A stretch of 64,000 bases of DNA from Paraspadella gotoi. Taxonomy: Eukaryota; Chaetognatha. Shown here in pieces: positions 12,080 through 24,639 of the stretch. Under the pieces are notes generated by a model. That model saw only the letters and a program-made list of their open reading frames with translations. It was not told the DNA's origin and searched no databases. The translations under genes and the position numbers were made by a program. Every line of letters starts with the position of its first letter. The first letter of the stretch is position 1. The DNA is taken from contig JBJCIZ010000744.1 of NCBI GenBank assembly GCA_051294375.1, forward strand, positions 920,262 to 984,261, read 5' to 3'.

Positions 12080-15000
12080 TCAAGCAAACAAATTGTTGGA
12101 CTTGATGAAGTTTTGTTGCTAGAAAACATCAACCCCATTCGGCGCCTGGTGCCTGGTGAATTATAAATCCTTAGAATGCTCTCTATAATCTTTGCTCTCC
12201 CAGGAAAAGATCCTATTACCGCTTCCTCCATCGAGAGAAACCTCATTATTAACTTTCGTAAAACCGTAAACAAAAATACTAGTGATAATTCCTTTAACCT
12301 TAAAGAAATAAAATCTAATGAATCAAATCTAAAAGTAAAAGTATATTTCCGAAATTAAGTGACCAAAATAATCTCTGATAATGATGGGTCAGAAATTAGA
12401 AAAGATTATAAATTAAATCCTTAAAAAAGAAATGAACACTCAAAATCCTGGTGTCCAGGAAATAGCACAACCTGGGAAAACCCCATGATGGTATTCTCTT
12501 TATTATAGAGAAAAATAGTACAACACCGCGCTCTCAATATCTATGAGCTCCTTTTGGGTGCGCAATGACGAGGCTGAAACAAGCAACTCCAGACAAATAA
12601 TTCACTTGTCGGTCCTACCTTATTCCTATAGCAAATAAATTGTCTCTTCTGTTTTATATATAAATTTTCTTGCAAAGCGGCACCCCAATAATCTTCCCCC
12701 ATTTTCTTTTCCCAGTGAAATTCATTTTTTTGATTAAAACTCCAGAATGGAAAACGCCGTTTTGTGAAAATAAGAAATAACAATGAAGGAAGCGGAATCG
12801 ACTTTTCCTCGTCTCATCCCGCTCCAATGTCTACCCATGTGACCTAGAAAAATTTCTCCCTCAGTGGCCCACCCCCTTCTCCCTCCGCAAAGAAACACCC
12901 TCCCGGATGGACTGGCTTTGGCGGATTTTTGTTGAAAGCCCTGAACAATTCAAGCAATACCCACAAAATTTTACTTGCACTCCCGGGCCAGAAACCATCC
13001 CAAAAGCCCAAAGAAGAAAGTTAATCGGCAGAAAAGAACAAGACGAAAAAATGAAAGAGGCAACAGCAAAAAACAATATTGAACGACGCTAAAATAAGGA
13101 AAGCTGAATTGTGCTAAATGAAGACAAAATTTGCAGGTTGAATATAAACATGGATGACGTTAATTTTTGTAGACAACAAGGACATTCTGTCAAATGAAGA
13201 TGATGAAAATTATCAAGGCGGCGGATAAAGAACAAGAAAAGGCAAAACTCCTCAGTCGTGGGACCTGATACGCGAGTCCGAGATGATAAGAAACATTGGA
13301 AATAAAGTCTGTGTCATCCAATTTTAGCTATAACAACTCATGAACAAACAAGTCAGAACCATTGTGGTAAAGACGGACTTCTGCTTAACAGGTTACCAAA
13401 AAGGTTAGACTACGATCCCAAATACTCAGTCAAAAAAATTTCTACCTCCCAAATTCAATGCCATGTTCATGGGCATCCTAACATCTTATTCGTAGCAAGC
13501 CAGCCACCTAGGAGACATAAAATGCATTGATTGAGAAGTTTCATTTTTATACACGCGACGTAGCCAAGATATATCGACATCTCCTATCTTGTTCAAAGCA
13601 AATCCGTTACAAAGCAAGGTTCTCGGAATTTGCACGCCCTCAAGCAAACTTATGGGATTAAGGAAGGTCTTTGATTTCCGTTTACTCCTCCAGCCCTAAT
13701 GCAATCCCAATAGTCATGGAAAAGGACAGACAACACGCCTTGCTGGCCCTGGAATTCAGAAATCAGAGAAAATAAACACATGGGACGGCACAGCATGTAT
13801 ATTTTATTCAGCTCAGGACCCTTACTTTCACCTGTTAACATTTGATGGTCTTTTAATTTTTAATAGATGTTTGGAAATAGACAATTTCAGTAAACTCAGT
13901 AATTCAAACCATAAAAGTAGGAAATAATTCAAAGAAACATAAAGAGAAAATGGCTATTCAACATAGATTTATGACCAATTTAATAATGCTTATGCTTCTA
14001 GCTAAACCCATCCGCGAGCCAGAAAAAGACACAATGGGAACAGAAAGATGTCATCAACGAACTTTCAATGCTCAACGCAACAAAAGGAAAAATCTCAGAA
14101 ACAAACACTCATACCAACATCAGTACAAACAATCAAGATCACCATCCTCTCGCATGAAGAAACTTACGGCCCTTGAAGTGCAACCAGACAGTAGAAAGAA
14201 TCAGAATTTTTGTTTCCCAAATATGTCGCACGACACACGGGGTAATTGGTCCCGCCATATTCCATAATAAGTGAAAATAAATAGAAGTCATTTACTATCT
14301 CGAATTCAGAGCAAGATATTAAACCTGATGACCATTCTAAGAAAAAATTTTAAATATTACAGATATTTCTAAATTCAAGCTAACAGATAAGAAGCTTAAA
14401 CAGACATATACAATTGTTTAGAAGAGTTTAAATAAGTTCGCGCCACAGTCAGCTCATAAGATTTTATGTAAAAAGCGTTTCAAATTATTCAAGATATCGT
14501 CAGAAAGACCAAAATTAAGCAAAGATCGGTTTTTAATCCTTGCAAACAAAGACTGGAAGCCATCTTCCGAGAGTTCATTCAGAACACAGACCGCTCACCA
14601 GATGACACCACTGATTTTTTGTTTTACAAATGTCGATTCTTACAGAAGATAAAAACCAGAATTTTTAATACTGCAGTCTGCTTATCAATAAACGCAATTA
14701 ACTTCTCAAATAAAATAACTATAATTTATCTAAAAGAAAACTTTTACAAACATTATCTCACTTTTGCAGTAAACTTCAAGAATTGGTCTTTTAAAGGATA
14801 AAATCCATGGCCAATCACAGACCTTCTCTCTTCCTACCAGCTGGCCATCAATTCCTGGAGATCACCGATCATAATGCAGATAATCTATCTCCAGCCAGAA
14901 ATAAATGCTCAGATACATCCTTGTCACTTCTTATGGACTACGTAATCCTCTACTCTACTCCTTTGAAACGCCATAGAAGAAGATACTTAGAAATGTTCAC

Positions 15001-16010
15001 GTCGCGCAATACAAGTTTAATCAAATTGAAGGTGAAGAGCTTTGCTCAAGGGTTTAACGTTTTGTCTATGATGCAATATTTAAACAAACAAAATAATTTT
15101 CTACTTTAAAGATATTTTTCCGACCTATCAGCTATTTAACAAAAGTTTTTTGATATAAATTAAATTGTCTGCTCAGACCAATTGTTCTCCCAAGAAACAT
15201 TCTACCCACTTCGATCTGCAACCGGTTGCCCCATCCAACACTGCTTATCCCAACCACTCCACCACTATTCTCGTTCAAATCCGTACCGGACCTCAATACA
15301 GCGTCCTCTGCTGTTACAGAATACAAATCTATTAAGTTTATCGAACACTCGTTACAATCATAACAATCCCTTCATAACCAGAAAATAGCTACTCATGCTG
15401 TAATTTACAGTAAGAGACAGTCTATATTTCTGTTAGGCAACTTGAATTCCCCTAAATCTACTAAAACCCATGTTAAATGAATCTTTTTTTCCAAAATTAA
15501 GGATAAGAGAATTTATACATATTATGGAAGAAAAATGATTTCCAAGTTTAGGCCAAACTATTTTATAAAGTTCAAAACCCCGAAATATAACAGACGCATT
15601 TTCCACTAGCCACTTGCATCTAAGGGCCCCGAAACCATCACAGAATTATCAAAGCACGGCCTTCAAGGTCGAGGCAGCTTATGTGAACGAACCTGTACAT
15701 TCGCGACTAGAGAAAGAGAATTGTCAGAATTAATGTAATAACCATCAAAATCATAAAACATAAGTACTTTATGATTTTGCAATCATAACTTAAACAAGCG
15801 CAAAAGACCGTACGATCTCTCTACAAAGTCTCAAATGGAAAAGGAAATAGGAGCCGCCCCCCCTTTGTCTCTCGTCTTGTCAAAAAAAAAAAAAAAAAAA
15901 AAATTTTTTGCATAATGCTAGCTTTGGCATCATTTGCTATGCAAAAATATGTATATGTGCTCTTGCTAAGCCTTACGGCTACTATTCAGTGAGCAAATTA
16001 TATCATATAA

Positions 16011-16042
<32 letters not shown>

Positions 16043-16699
16043 TTTCTTGTAAATTATTGGTTGTTGCCTGACCTCAATCTTCAAAGTCTGCTTCTGTTTA
16101 AGTAACTGCTTGAAAGCTAAAAAAAAAAACAAAAAAAAAAGCAAGGTTCAGTTGTTAGTGGCAAATATAAGATCAACTCAGGATAGATTGTGAAGTATCT
16201 AAGGAAATTGTTAAGGTAACAGGATATTGGTCAAGCTTTATGCAAGTAATTGCTAAGATGACCCTTCAGTCAGTCTCAGTCAGATGCCAAGGTTTGTCAA
16301 ACTTCTGGAAAAATGTACTTGCTAGCTTCTAGTAAGCACTACTTTGCAGTACAAGAAATGGGCGACTCCTTGGGGAAAATCTCGCTTGCCGAGCCTTATC
16401 AAACGGCATTATTTGGTAAGCCCTTCTTGTTGTTGCTTGTGTCATGAATTACCATATTTTTGTTACTAATTTCATAAATGCATGTTGACAAATTTAAACT
16501 CTGTTGACTTTCTTTCACCATTTCACACTTAAATTCATCTCTTTTCTATGCATTCTTCCTTGTCAATTCCAATTCATTCAAGAACTATCTATAAATTTTC
16601 TGCCTCCAATCCTTGTGGAAACACGCGTTTTGTTGGAGCTTCAACTTCGCTGGACCGAGCATGCTTCAAAACGAGGACGTTTTGATTTCCCGTGGTTTG
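12080..16699 (+). other. 4.6 kb of element interior without known domain
   Basis: After the last pol-like frame (ending near 12,079) no gypsy domain is recognisable. The longest open stretches are 13,950-14,267 and 14,807-15,109. The first begins with a hydrophobic MTNLIMLMLLAKP-like segment, and adjacent frames carry N-x-T/S sites. A decayed envelope-like third ORF is possible but is only inference. Two poly(A) runs (about 15,882-15,902 and 16,011-16,039) may be tails of nested retroposons. Confidence 0.4.
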
Positions 16700-17382
16700 T
16701 GACGTGGTAAAGGAAGGAACTTTTGATACAACCAAAGAATGAAGATTTGAGTTTCATCCAATCTATTTGCATATTGTCGTATTGACATTGAACTTGTCCA
16801 TAATATAAATTCCTGTTCCTGTGTCATTTCATGTTCTGCTATGTTCAACGAATTCAACTTTTGTCATTAGTGTAAGCTATTGATGATAGTAAATTCGATT
16901 AGAGAGTTTTGGGACATTTATTAATAAATAATTATCAATTAATAGCCCACATACTATATAAATATTCTTTATTGGAACCGCACTCATTAGGTATTTCAAC
17001 TTCAATTATAAGTTTAAAGCTTCAAGGATGAATTCTATGCTTTTGACTTGGAACAGAGGTGACTTCCAAATAATGGCAGTCCCCATCCTCGTCTGGTCTT
17101 AGTTCTTACTTATTGGGTTTAGGAAATTATGTTTAGAAGCATTTTATATTGTTTATTAATATGACTCTTTCTTTCCTCCATAGGGTATCTATGCTTATGA
17201 CTTTACATTCCCTTAACTAGCTATATGCCTCATTCAAGCATTCTAGTTCTAACTACTGAACCACAGCAAGTTAGCAATCTCTTATTCTAACAAGTAAGTT
17301 AAATTGGTATATATTATGGGAATAACCTATTACTAGAGCTAAGTTTACTGTTTATTTTTGGACGCAAAATAGCTCGCTTACA
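16700..17382 (+). repeat. 3' LTR
   Basis: Direct repeat of 4,268-4,907. It starts TGACGTGGTAAAGGAAGG and ends CTCGCTTACA. It is about 40 bases longer than the 5' LTR owing to many small insertions. The mirrored copy at 26,953-27,635 is identical where compared. Confidence 0.75.
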
Positions 17383-17461
17383 TAATTACATTAGCAATTC
17401 ATTACAAATCCTCATTTAGTCATTTTTTGGGCGGATTTTTTAATAAAACTGTTTGCAGCAG

Positions 17462-17620
17462 CGCTAAATCACTCCTCGTCTCAAAACGAACGTTCCGGGG
17501 TCAATCCTTGGGGTAGTCAAGGTTCGGCTTAAAGGTTGAACAGGACCGATCTGAACATGCTCGTGGGTCCGTAGCCCCTTACACCCAACTTCGCACGGCT
17601 CGCATCCAGCCACCATTACC
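17462..17620 (+). repeat. tRNA-like SINE (family 2), copy 1
   Basis: Same sequence as 40,332-40,480, with a B-box-like GGGGTCAATCC. It separates the LTR end from the gene B exon copy. Confidence 0.55.
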
Positions 17621-17629
17621 GCTCTCCAA

Positions 17630-19840
17630 CGGGTAAGTCTTTTCGATCGCAAGGCGAAGAGAGAAAATGTCGAGCGACTCTCCTCTCTGAGAAGACGAAG
17701 ACTCTCCCTCTCTAATCATCTTCCTGTCTCCCTTCTCTATCTTTCTTCCTTTCCTCTTTCTTAATCTTCGCCTCCTTCTTCTCCCTCCTCCTCTTCTTCT
17801 TCCTCAGCGGCGTGCTCCCGTAGTCTTGCAAGTTAACTTCGGGGTTCCATCTGGGAGAGGAGAAGATAATGGAGATGAGAGTGAGAGAGAGAGAGAGAGA
17901 GAGACGAGAGAGACCGAGAGAGCAGAAGAAAGAGAGGAAAAACAGAATCGCAGATAAGCAGCAGATACATAACGTAGAAGAAGAATATAAAAAGGGAAGG
18001 AACGGAAGGGAAGAGAGCGACCCATACACTCCCCACGCAACCTAATCTCCAACAGTGCCCGCTCTCCGCTCGACGACCGCTCGTCGACAGAGAATCGCCT
18101 TCAAGACGAATCTGCGGACGGCATCCTCTCAGAGAAGTCGGGCGCCGCGACCCACACGCCGGGCGTCGACCTTGAACGCGACTCGATCCAAAAGGAGCGC
18201 GGATTGGACGAGATCGGCGTCGTCGATCCGCGATGATCCTTGACGGCGTCTTCTTCGTCAAAACGGCGTCGGCGACGACGGAGAGAAAGAGATTGACGAG
18301 GAGGGCGCCGGCGGGCGGAGGCGACGCAAAAGAGGAAGCGGCGTCGTCGGCGCCGATTTGGAGTGAAAACTTGGAAGGATAAGAGTGGAGTAAAATGTCG
18401 CGTTCTTGACGTCTTCCTTTCTTCTCTCCTTGCTGCACACCCTCCTCCTCTCTTCTTCATCATCATCATCATCACATATCATCATATAATCAGCACACGC
18501 AGGGCCAAGAAGCTTCTCTTGAGTTTTCTTTCAATCTAATATATCGCAATACAATATCACCCTGGTCCCTTTTTTTTAACCGTTTCTCCCTAAAAATAAT
18601 TAATTCGGCCATTTTACATTTGGCCGACATCGCTCCGGACCATCGCCTCGGACCCTTAAACTCACCCTCCCAATTGTCCCAGTCCCCTCGAAATCCCACT
18701 AAGAAACATCGGCCGAAGTTCATATTCTGAGACATGAGGCGGTGAGCGTCGCCCGCCTCAGGCCCTTGACGAGCGTTCCAAAAGCGGCGGTTCGATGGCC
18801 GGGACGGCATCTGCGGCCGCGTCGACGTGGAAGTTGGTGGGGTTCGCCGGAAGGAAAGAGGGAGGAGAATAGGGAGGGAGGAAGAGAAGAGGAAAGGGGT
18901 AAGCGAGTCGACGTCATCTTCTTCGTGGGTCGTTGCCGAACGTCTGGAGAATAGATGAATGATGAAGAATGAATGAATAAATGAATGAAATAAAATAACA
19001 GATAAATAAAATAATTATTTTTCCTACAACAGAACGTCATTGACAAATTTAAACTACCGAGGATGACCGAGAGAAGTGGTCACTATGCCCCTCGGACTTT
19101 ATGGATAGCTATTCACGAGCTGTTCAGAAGATTTGAAAGATTTCTTTTTTTCTTTTCCGAAACTTTTGATCCAACGGGGAGATTTGGTACGGGTGTTTAA
19201 ACCGGATCGTTTCGACCAGGGTAGAAAACCGGGACCATTGGTGAGGCGACTTACCACGGTCCTCTCTCTCTAAAACCCTTCCTCTTTCCTCTTTCCCGAG
19301 CCGGTCAATCACACGGTCACTTTGGCCATAGCTTTGCAATGACCTTAGAAATTGACAGCGACACAAGCAGATTAGGCCGAGGCGACCGTAAGGTCAATTT
19401 GGTCCGGGCGAATGATAAAAGTGCGATCAAGGAGAGAGCTCGTCTCACTTCTTTTCTTACTTCTCTACATTCGTCAACAATTCTTCACCTTCTCTCTTAC
19501 TTTATATTATTACTATTTTTTCGTCTTCTACCATTGGTTCAATTCAACAAAGACGACAAATCCATCACCATCTTCTTTCTCCTCTCCTCCTCTCCTCTTC
19601 TCTCTGGACGACAGCAAATGAACCGCAACTGCACCTGCCCTATGTCTTTCAATCGCGACGGCAGAGGCGCCGACCTCCTCGCGGAGACCAACGAGTTTCC
19701 CCATCAAATCTTTGACAGAGCGTTTTCCACGATGCGAGAGTCCGCGGGCGACGGTTTGGCCCGACGAGGACTTTCTCCAGGCCAGAGGGAGCCTGCCGCT
19801 GGAGAAGGCTGGTGTTGCGAAGAGCGGTGAGTGATGGATG
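17630..19840 (-). pseudogene. gene B exons, left-arm copy
   Basis: An indel-rich copy of 40,485-42,488. It carries the same exon blocks: the NPEVNLQDYG exon, the LVNLFLSVVADA exon, a GEPxQLP/VKGLRRA exon and the SVKDLMGKLV exon. Many single-base differences break frames. Homology ends near 19,876, where the sequence switches to unrelated DNA; the gene C side begins at the matching point near 42,562. The copy directly abuts the LTR element through the SINE. Confidence 0.65.
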
Positions 19841-19876
19841 GATTTAAAATTAGGATCGGTTGTTGTGTTGTCATAG

Positions 19877-21949
19877 ACGTACAGAGGAGCATGCAGCAGG
19901 CCCAGCTGCATCTCTCCCCCTTCCTCTGGTCTCTCCACGCCTGGCAACTCTCTATTTTGTCTGCTCATCCTCCCTGCGGCGGGAAGCCAAGCGAAAAAGC
20001 CAGCAAGAAGCCGAAAGCCTGCCTCACGCGGGACCAAACAAAGACAGCTCACAACTCTAATGACCTGCAATAAAAGCCATGGGCCAATTGAAGGAAAGAA
20101 GAGGGATGGGGAGGTTGGCAAAAGGGCCAATGAGAAGAACCGGCCCGTGTGCACCGGGATTGGTGGGGTCAAGGGATCGGTTTCTGTAGTAAAAGTAGAG
20201 GCCCTTGAATTTGTTTCCATTCATTCTAGTTGCTAAGGCTCGAAAGGCAAAAGAGCATTTGAACTTAATTACGCATTTTTTATTTCTTTGCTGATCATTG
20301 GAACTTTGAAATAAACTCTCGAGTTTTTTGTGTTACATCGAATTCTTTATTATTCTCACTGGAACTGGCAACATTTAGCTAACGTTCACGAGCTGGCTGT
20401 TGGGGGGTGGTGAAACAGGAGCAAAAGATTACGAAAGAGCCTCTTCGAAAATCGAAAAATAAAAACTTTCAAAAAAAAAAAATAAATTCTTCTCCGCCAC
20501 CTTTCGAAAATTCGAAAATCGGGCACTCCACGTTGCCCGCTGACCCATCTCGAGCGGTTAGGCCCTAGAGCAAAAAAGAAACAGTTCGAAAGCGGAACAC
20601 GCAACACATAAGAAATAACACAGGATGAAAACTACTGGAGCCGAATCAGCAAAAATTGAAGCCTACAAAGAATCGGAGATGCTTTGTTAGACCGTCAGCA
20701 AAGAAAAGTCGCGCGCCATGGGCTTGTCAAAAGGCCGCAGAAATACACGGAGGGCCAGTGGAATCTAGCCCACCAGCCCGGCCGACAACTCAAATTCACG
20801 CAAAGGATAAAAGGAAGGGCGGAATTGGGGGGTGTTACTTGGACCCAATGCACGGGCCCTGACCACACACGTGCGCCCGCCGTCATCGCGCAAGCTGGGC
20901 CACACAGAAAACCAAACAACGCGACAACTGCGAACGAAATCGCAAAACAAACCGCATGGGCAAACCTCACGATGGCGCACGTGACCACGACGCCGAAGGA
21001 AGACGATCGGCGGCGAAATAAACAGCGGAACGGCGGTAAACCAGTCAACTGGCCCCCAAAACCTGCAGCGGAGGGTGGGGACGATCACAGCTGAAGCGAA
21101 GCAACTTGCGCAGAGTTTGCAGAAGGAAAGAAAAAGTGACCCACGAGAAGAAAGGGATCAGTGAAAATTCTGCGCCTCATTAAACGGAAAATAGAGCAGA
21201 AAAATCTCTATTCCAGCGCGGAACGACGCGAAATATGAATTCCTCAGGATTATCTGTGGCCCAATTTAAACCAACAGTCGTAAACCACCATGAGCAGGGA
21301 TGCGCCCGTGCCCGAGCAGACAGACATCGCCGACGAGGTCAAGGCGAATGCTGCAGGAGGGGAAACAGCACCGTGAGCAAAGGTGCGTGGGATAACCGAA
21401 GACGAACCAGCGGACCCGAGCAGTGAAAACTGGGTAAGAGACCCGGATGCCGAGACTCAACCAGAGCAGCCGCGGCGATAATTGCTGAGCCCGACAGGCC
21501 GCCGACAAAACGCTCGTCAAAATCGAACGACGCCGCGACGACGAAAAAGCCAACGGAATTCCTTAAGGGGAATATACCGAGTCCCCATCCGCGGACTGCG
21601 ATATGGATAGGTCCGCAACGCATTCGACGAGCGCTGAAGGCCTTATTTTCACCAGGGACTGAATGAGGCAGCTGCTTCATTGACGCCCGCGACGGCAGTC
21701 TTACACAAGGGACTATATGTGGACGATCTTCGAGAAGTCGCACACCCGGATCAGTGCTTCAGAGATCGCGGACGCAAGATCGAAGGTGAAGGTGGAGAAC
21801 CGGAAATACTACACTCCGAGTATGGAATTAGGGCTGGTCACGCCAATATAACCGAAAGTTCGACATCATGATCGCCCCAGAGGACCTGAGGCGCAGTGCC
21901 GCGCAACACAGCTCGTCTGCTTACGAAGCAATTAAAGCCCATAATGCAG
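19877..21949 (+). other. broken ORF region, possible BEL/Pao-like fragment
   Basis: GC-rich sequence with overlapping open frames on both strands and no intact gene. The frame at 21,680-21,871 contains GLYVDDL, reminiscent of the YVDD box of BEL/Pao reverse transcriptases. A preceding frame starting at 21,294 (MSRDAPVPEQTDI) is interrupted by stops. The evidence is a single motif, so retroelement origin is weakly supported. Its reverse copy lies at 22,517-24,590. Confidence 0.3.
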
Positions 21950-21974
21950 NNNNNNNNNNNNNNNNNNNNNNNNN
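21950..21974. other. 25-N assembly gap
   Basis: Exactly 25 Ns between the end of the left arm and a second copy of 3,678-4,229. Gaps of the same size occur at 40,106 and 55,339, all at duplication boundaries. Confidence 0.95.
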
Positions 21975-22516
21975 GTATGAGAGAAGTTCTCTATCTTTCT
22001 CCGATTCGTTTCAACTATTGTCAAATGTTTGGCCCTTGGTCACTTGATACGACGACCCTAACTTAAGGCGATACTCTCACTCGAATCCAACTACCTTCGT
22101 CATGTATTATTCTCACGTTGTACACTAATAAATGTATTGAAGAGACAGTAATAATTGTTACGAGTTAGTGACAGAACCGTTCAATATAAGCAGTCCCTGA
22201 GCTTCGGATCAGGCTGTAACACCGTGTTACAGGCGGGTTAAGCGCCCCGTCCCTCTTAACTGCAAGGCCTCCGGCCGCTGATGAACGGTTGGTGGATTTT
22301 AGTCCACCATAGTATGTATATAGCCATAAGCATTGTCCTTTTAAAATTAGGGTCTAACAAAAGAAAGAAAAGCTTTTCTCACCGAAACCGCGAGTTCGAA
22401 TCTCGTCTCGTCGTCGTCCAACAAAACGGATCGATTGAAAAGTTTGGGTCGAAGACGACGACGACAAATTTTGATGAGTCCGGTGACGGCGTTGAGGAAG
22501 ACGAAATCGGAGGACG
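21975..22516 (+). repeat. second copy of 3,678-4,229
   Basis: Near-identical to 3,678-4,229 apart from scattered single-base indels. It includes the hairpin-rich repeat (about 22,155-22,325; palindrome at about 22,219) and the SDFVFLNAVTG exon, which here has a clean GTGAGA donor. At 22,517 it switches abruptly into the reverse arm. Confidence 0.85.
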
Positions 22517-24639
22517 CTGCATTATGGGCTTTAATTGCTTCGTAAGCAGACGAGCTGTGTTGCGCGGCACTGCGCCTCAGGTCCTCTGGGGCGATCATGA
22601 TGTCGAACTTTCGGTTATATTGGCGTGACCAGCCCTAATTCCATACTCGGAGTGTAGTATTTCCGGTTCTCCACCTTCACCTTCGATCTTGCGTCCGCGA
22701 TCTCTGAAGCACTGATCCGGGTGTGCGACTTCTCGAAGATCGTCCACATATAGTCCCTTGTGTAAGACTGCCGTCGCGGGCGTCAATGAAGCAGCTGCCT
22801 CATTCAGTCCCTGGTGAAAATAAGGCCTTCAGCGCTCGTCGAATGCGTTGCGGACCTATCCATATCGCAGTCCGCGGATGGGGACTCGGTATATTCCCCT
22901 TAAGGAATTCCGTTGGCTTTTTCGTCGTCGCGGCGTCGTTCGATTTTGACGAGCGTTTTGTCGGCGGCCTGTCGGGCTCAGCAATTATCGCCGCGGCTGC
23001 TCTGGTTGAGTCTCGGCATCCGGGTCTCTTACCCAGTTTTCACTGCTCGGGTCCGCTGGTTCGTCTTCGGTTATCCCACGCACCTTTGCTCACGGTGCTG
23101 TTTCCCCTCCTGCAGCATTCGCCTTGACCTCGTCGGCGATGTCTGTCTGCTCGGGCACGGGCGCATCCCTGCTCATGGTGGTTTACGACTGTTGGTTTAA
23201 ATTGGGCCACAGATAATCCTGAGGAATTCATATTTCGCGTCGTTCCGCGCTGGAATAGAGATTTTTCTGCTCTATTTTCCGTTTAATGAGGCGCAGAATT
23301 TTCACTGATCCCTTTCTTCTCGTGGGTCACTTTTTCTTTCCTTCTGCAAACTCTGCGCAAGTTGCTTCGCTTCAGCTGTGATCGTCCCCACCCTCCGCTG
23401 CAGGTTTTGGGGGCCAGTTGACTGGTTTACCGCCGTTCCGCTGTTTATTTCGCCGCCGATCGTCTTCCTTCGGCGTCGTGGTCACGTGCGCCATCGTGAG
23501 GTTTGCCCATGCGGTTTGTTTTGCGATTTCGTTCGCAGTTGTCGCGTTGTTTGGTTTTCTGTGTGGCCCAGCTTGCGCGATGACGGCGGGCGCACGTGTG
23601 TGGTCAGGGCCCGTGCATTGGGTCCAAGTAACACCCCCCAATTCCGCCCTTCCTTTTATCCTTTGCGTGAATTTGAGTTGTCGGCCGGGCTGGTGGGCTA
23701 GATTCCACTGGCCCTCCGTGTATTTCTGCGGCCTTTTGACAAGCCCATGGCGCGCGACTTTTCTTTGCTGACGGTCTAACAAAGCATCTCCGATTCTTTG
23801 TAGGCTTCAATTTTTGCTGATTCGGCTCCAGTAGTTTTCATCCTGTGTTATTTCTTATGTGTTGCGTGTTCCGCTTTCGAACTGTTTCTTTTTTGCTCTA
23901 GGGCCTAACCGCTCGAGATGGGTCAGCGGGCAACGTGGAGTGCCCGATTTTCGAATTTTCGAAAGGTGGCGGAGAAGAATTTATTTTTTTTTTTTGAAAG
24001 TTTTTATTTTTCGATTTTCGAAGAGGCTCTTTCGTAATCTTTTGCTCCTGTTTCACCACCCCCCAACAGCCAGCTCGTGAACGTTAGCTAAATGTTGCCA
24101 GTTCCAGTGAGAATAATAAAGAATTCGATGTAACACAAAAAACTCGAGAGTTTATTTCAAAGTTCCAATGATCAGCAAAGAAATAAAAAATGCGTAATTA
24201 AGTTCAAATGCTCTTTTGCCTTTCGAGCCTTAGCAACTAGAATGAATGGAAACAAATTCAAGGGCCTCTACTTTTACTACAGAAACCGATCCCTTGACCC
24301 CACCAATCCCGGTGCACACGGGCCGGTTCTTCTCATTGGCCCTTTTGCCAACCTCCCCATCCCTCTTCTTTCCTTCAATTGGCCCATGGCTTTTATTGCA
24401 GGTCATTAGAGTTGTGAGCTGTCTTTGTTTGGTCCCGCGTGAGGCAGGCTTTCGGCTTCTTGCTGGCTTTTTCGCTTGGCTTCCCGCCGCAGGGAGGATG
24501 AGCAGACAAAATAGAGAGTTGCCAGGCGTGGAGAGACCAGAGGAAGGGGGAGAGATGCAGCTGGGCCTGCTGCATGCTCCTCTGTACGTCTATGACAACA
24601 CAACAACCGATCCTAATTTTAAATCCACTCCATCACTCC

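Larger units (their letters stand above)
4268..17382 (+). mobile_element. decayed Ty3/gypsy-type LTR retroelement
   Basis: Two long direct repeats (4,268-4,907 and 16,700-17,382) flank an 11.8-kb interior with ordered remnants of a gypsy-type gag-pol region: gag-like, aspartic protease, reverse transcriptase, a region after the RT, integrase zinc finger, integrase core and an integrase C-terminal segment. The order places integrase after the RT, as in Ty3/gypsy elements. Many stops and frameshifts make it non-functional. About 4.6 kb between pol and the 3' LTR has no recognisable domain. It lies between gene A-like and gene B-like exons, probably within an intron. I could not identify a target-site duplication. 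Confidence 0.8.
4230..21949 (+). repeat. left arm of a 17.7-kb inverted duplication
   Basis: This segment recurs in reverse complement at 22,517-40,105. Positions x in the LTR element pair with 44,335-x and positions near the inner ends pair with 44,466-x. The 131-bp offset accumulates only in the gene B copy (17.46-19.9 kb). Where I compared the rest of the arms they looked identical base for base. The outer and inner limits coincide with 25-N gaps. Confidence 0.9.

Noticed and set aside
20684-21743. Overlapping ORFs of 95-136 codons on both strands
   Set aside because: GC-rich shadow frames. No domain, no splice structure and many stops in every longer reading, except the weak YVDD-like motif.
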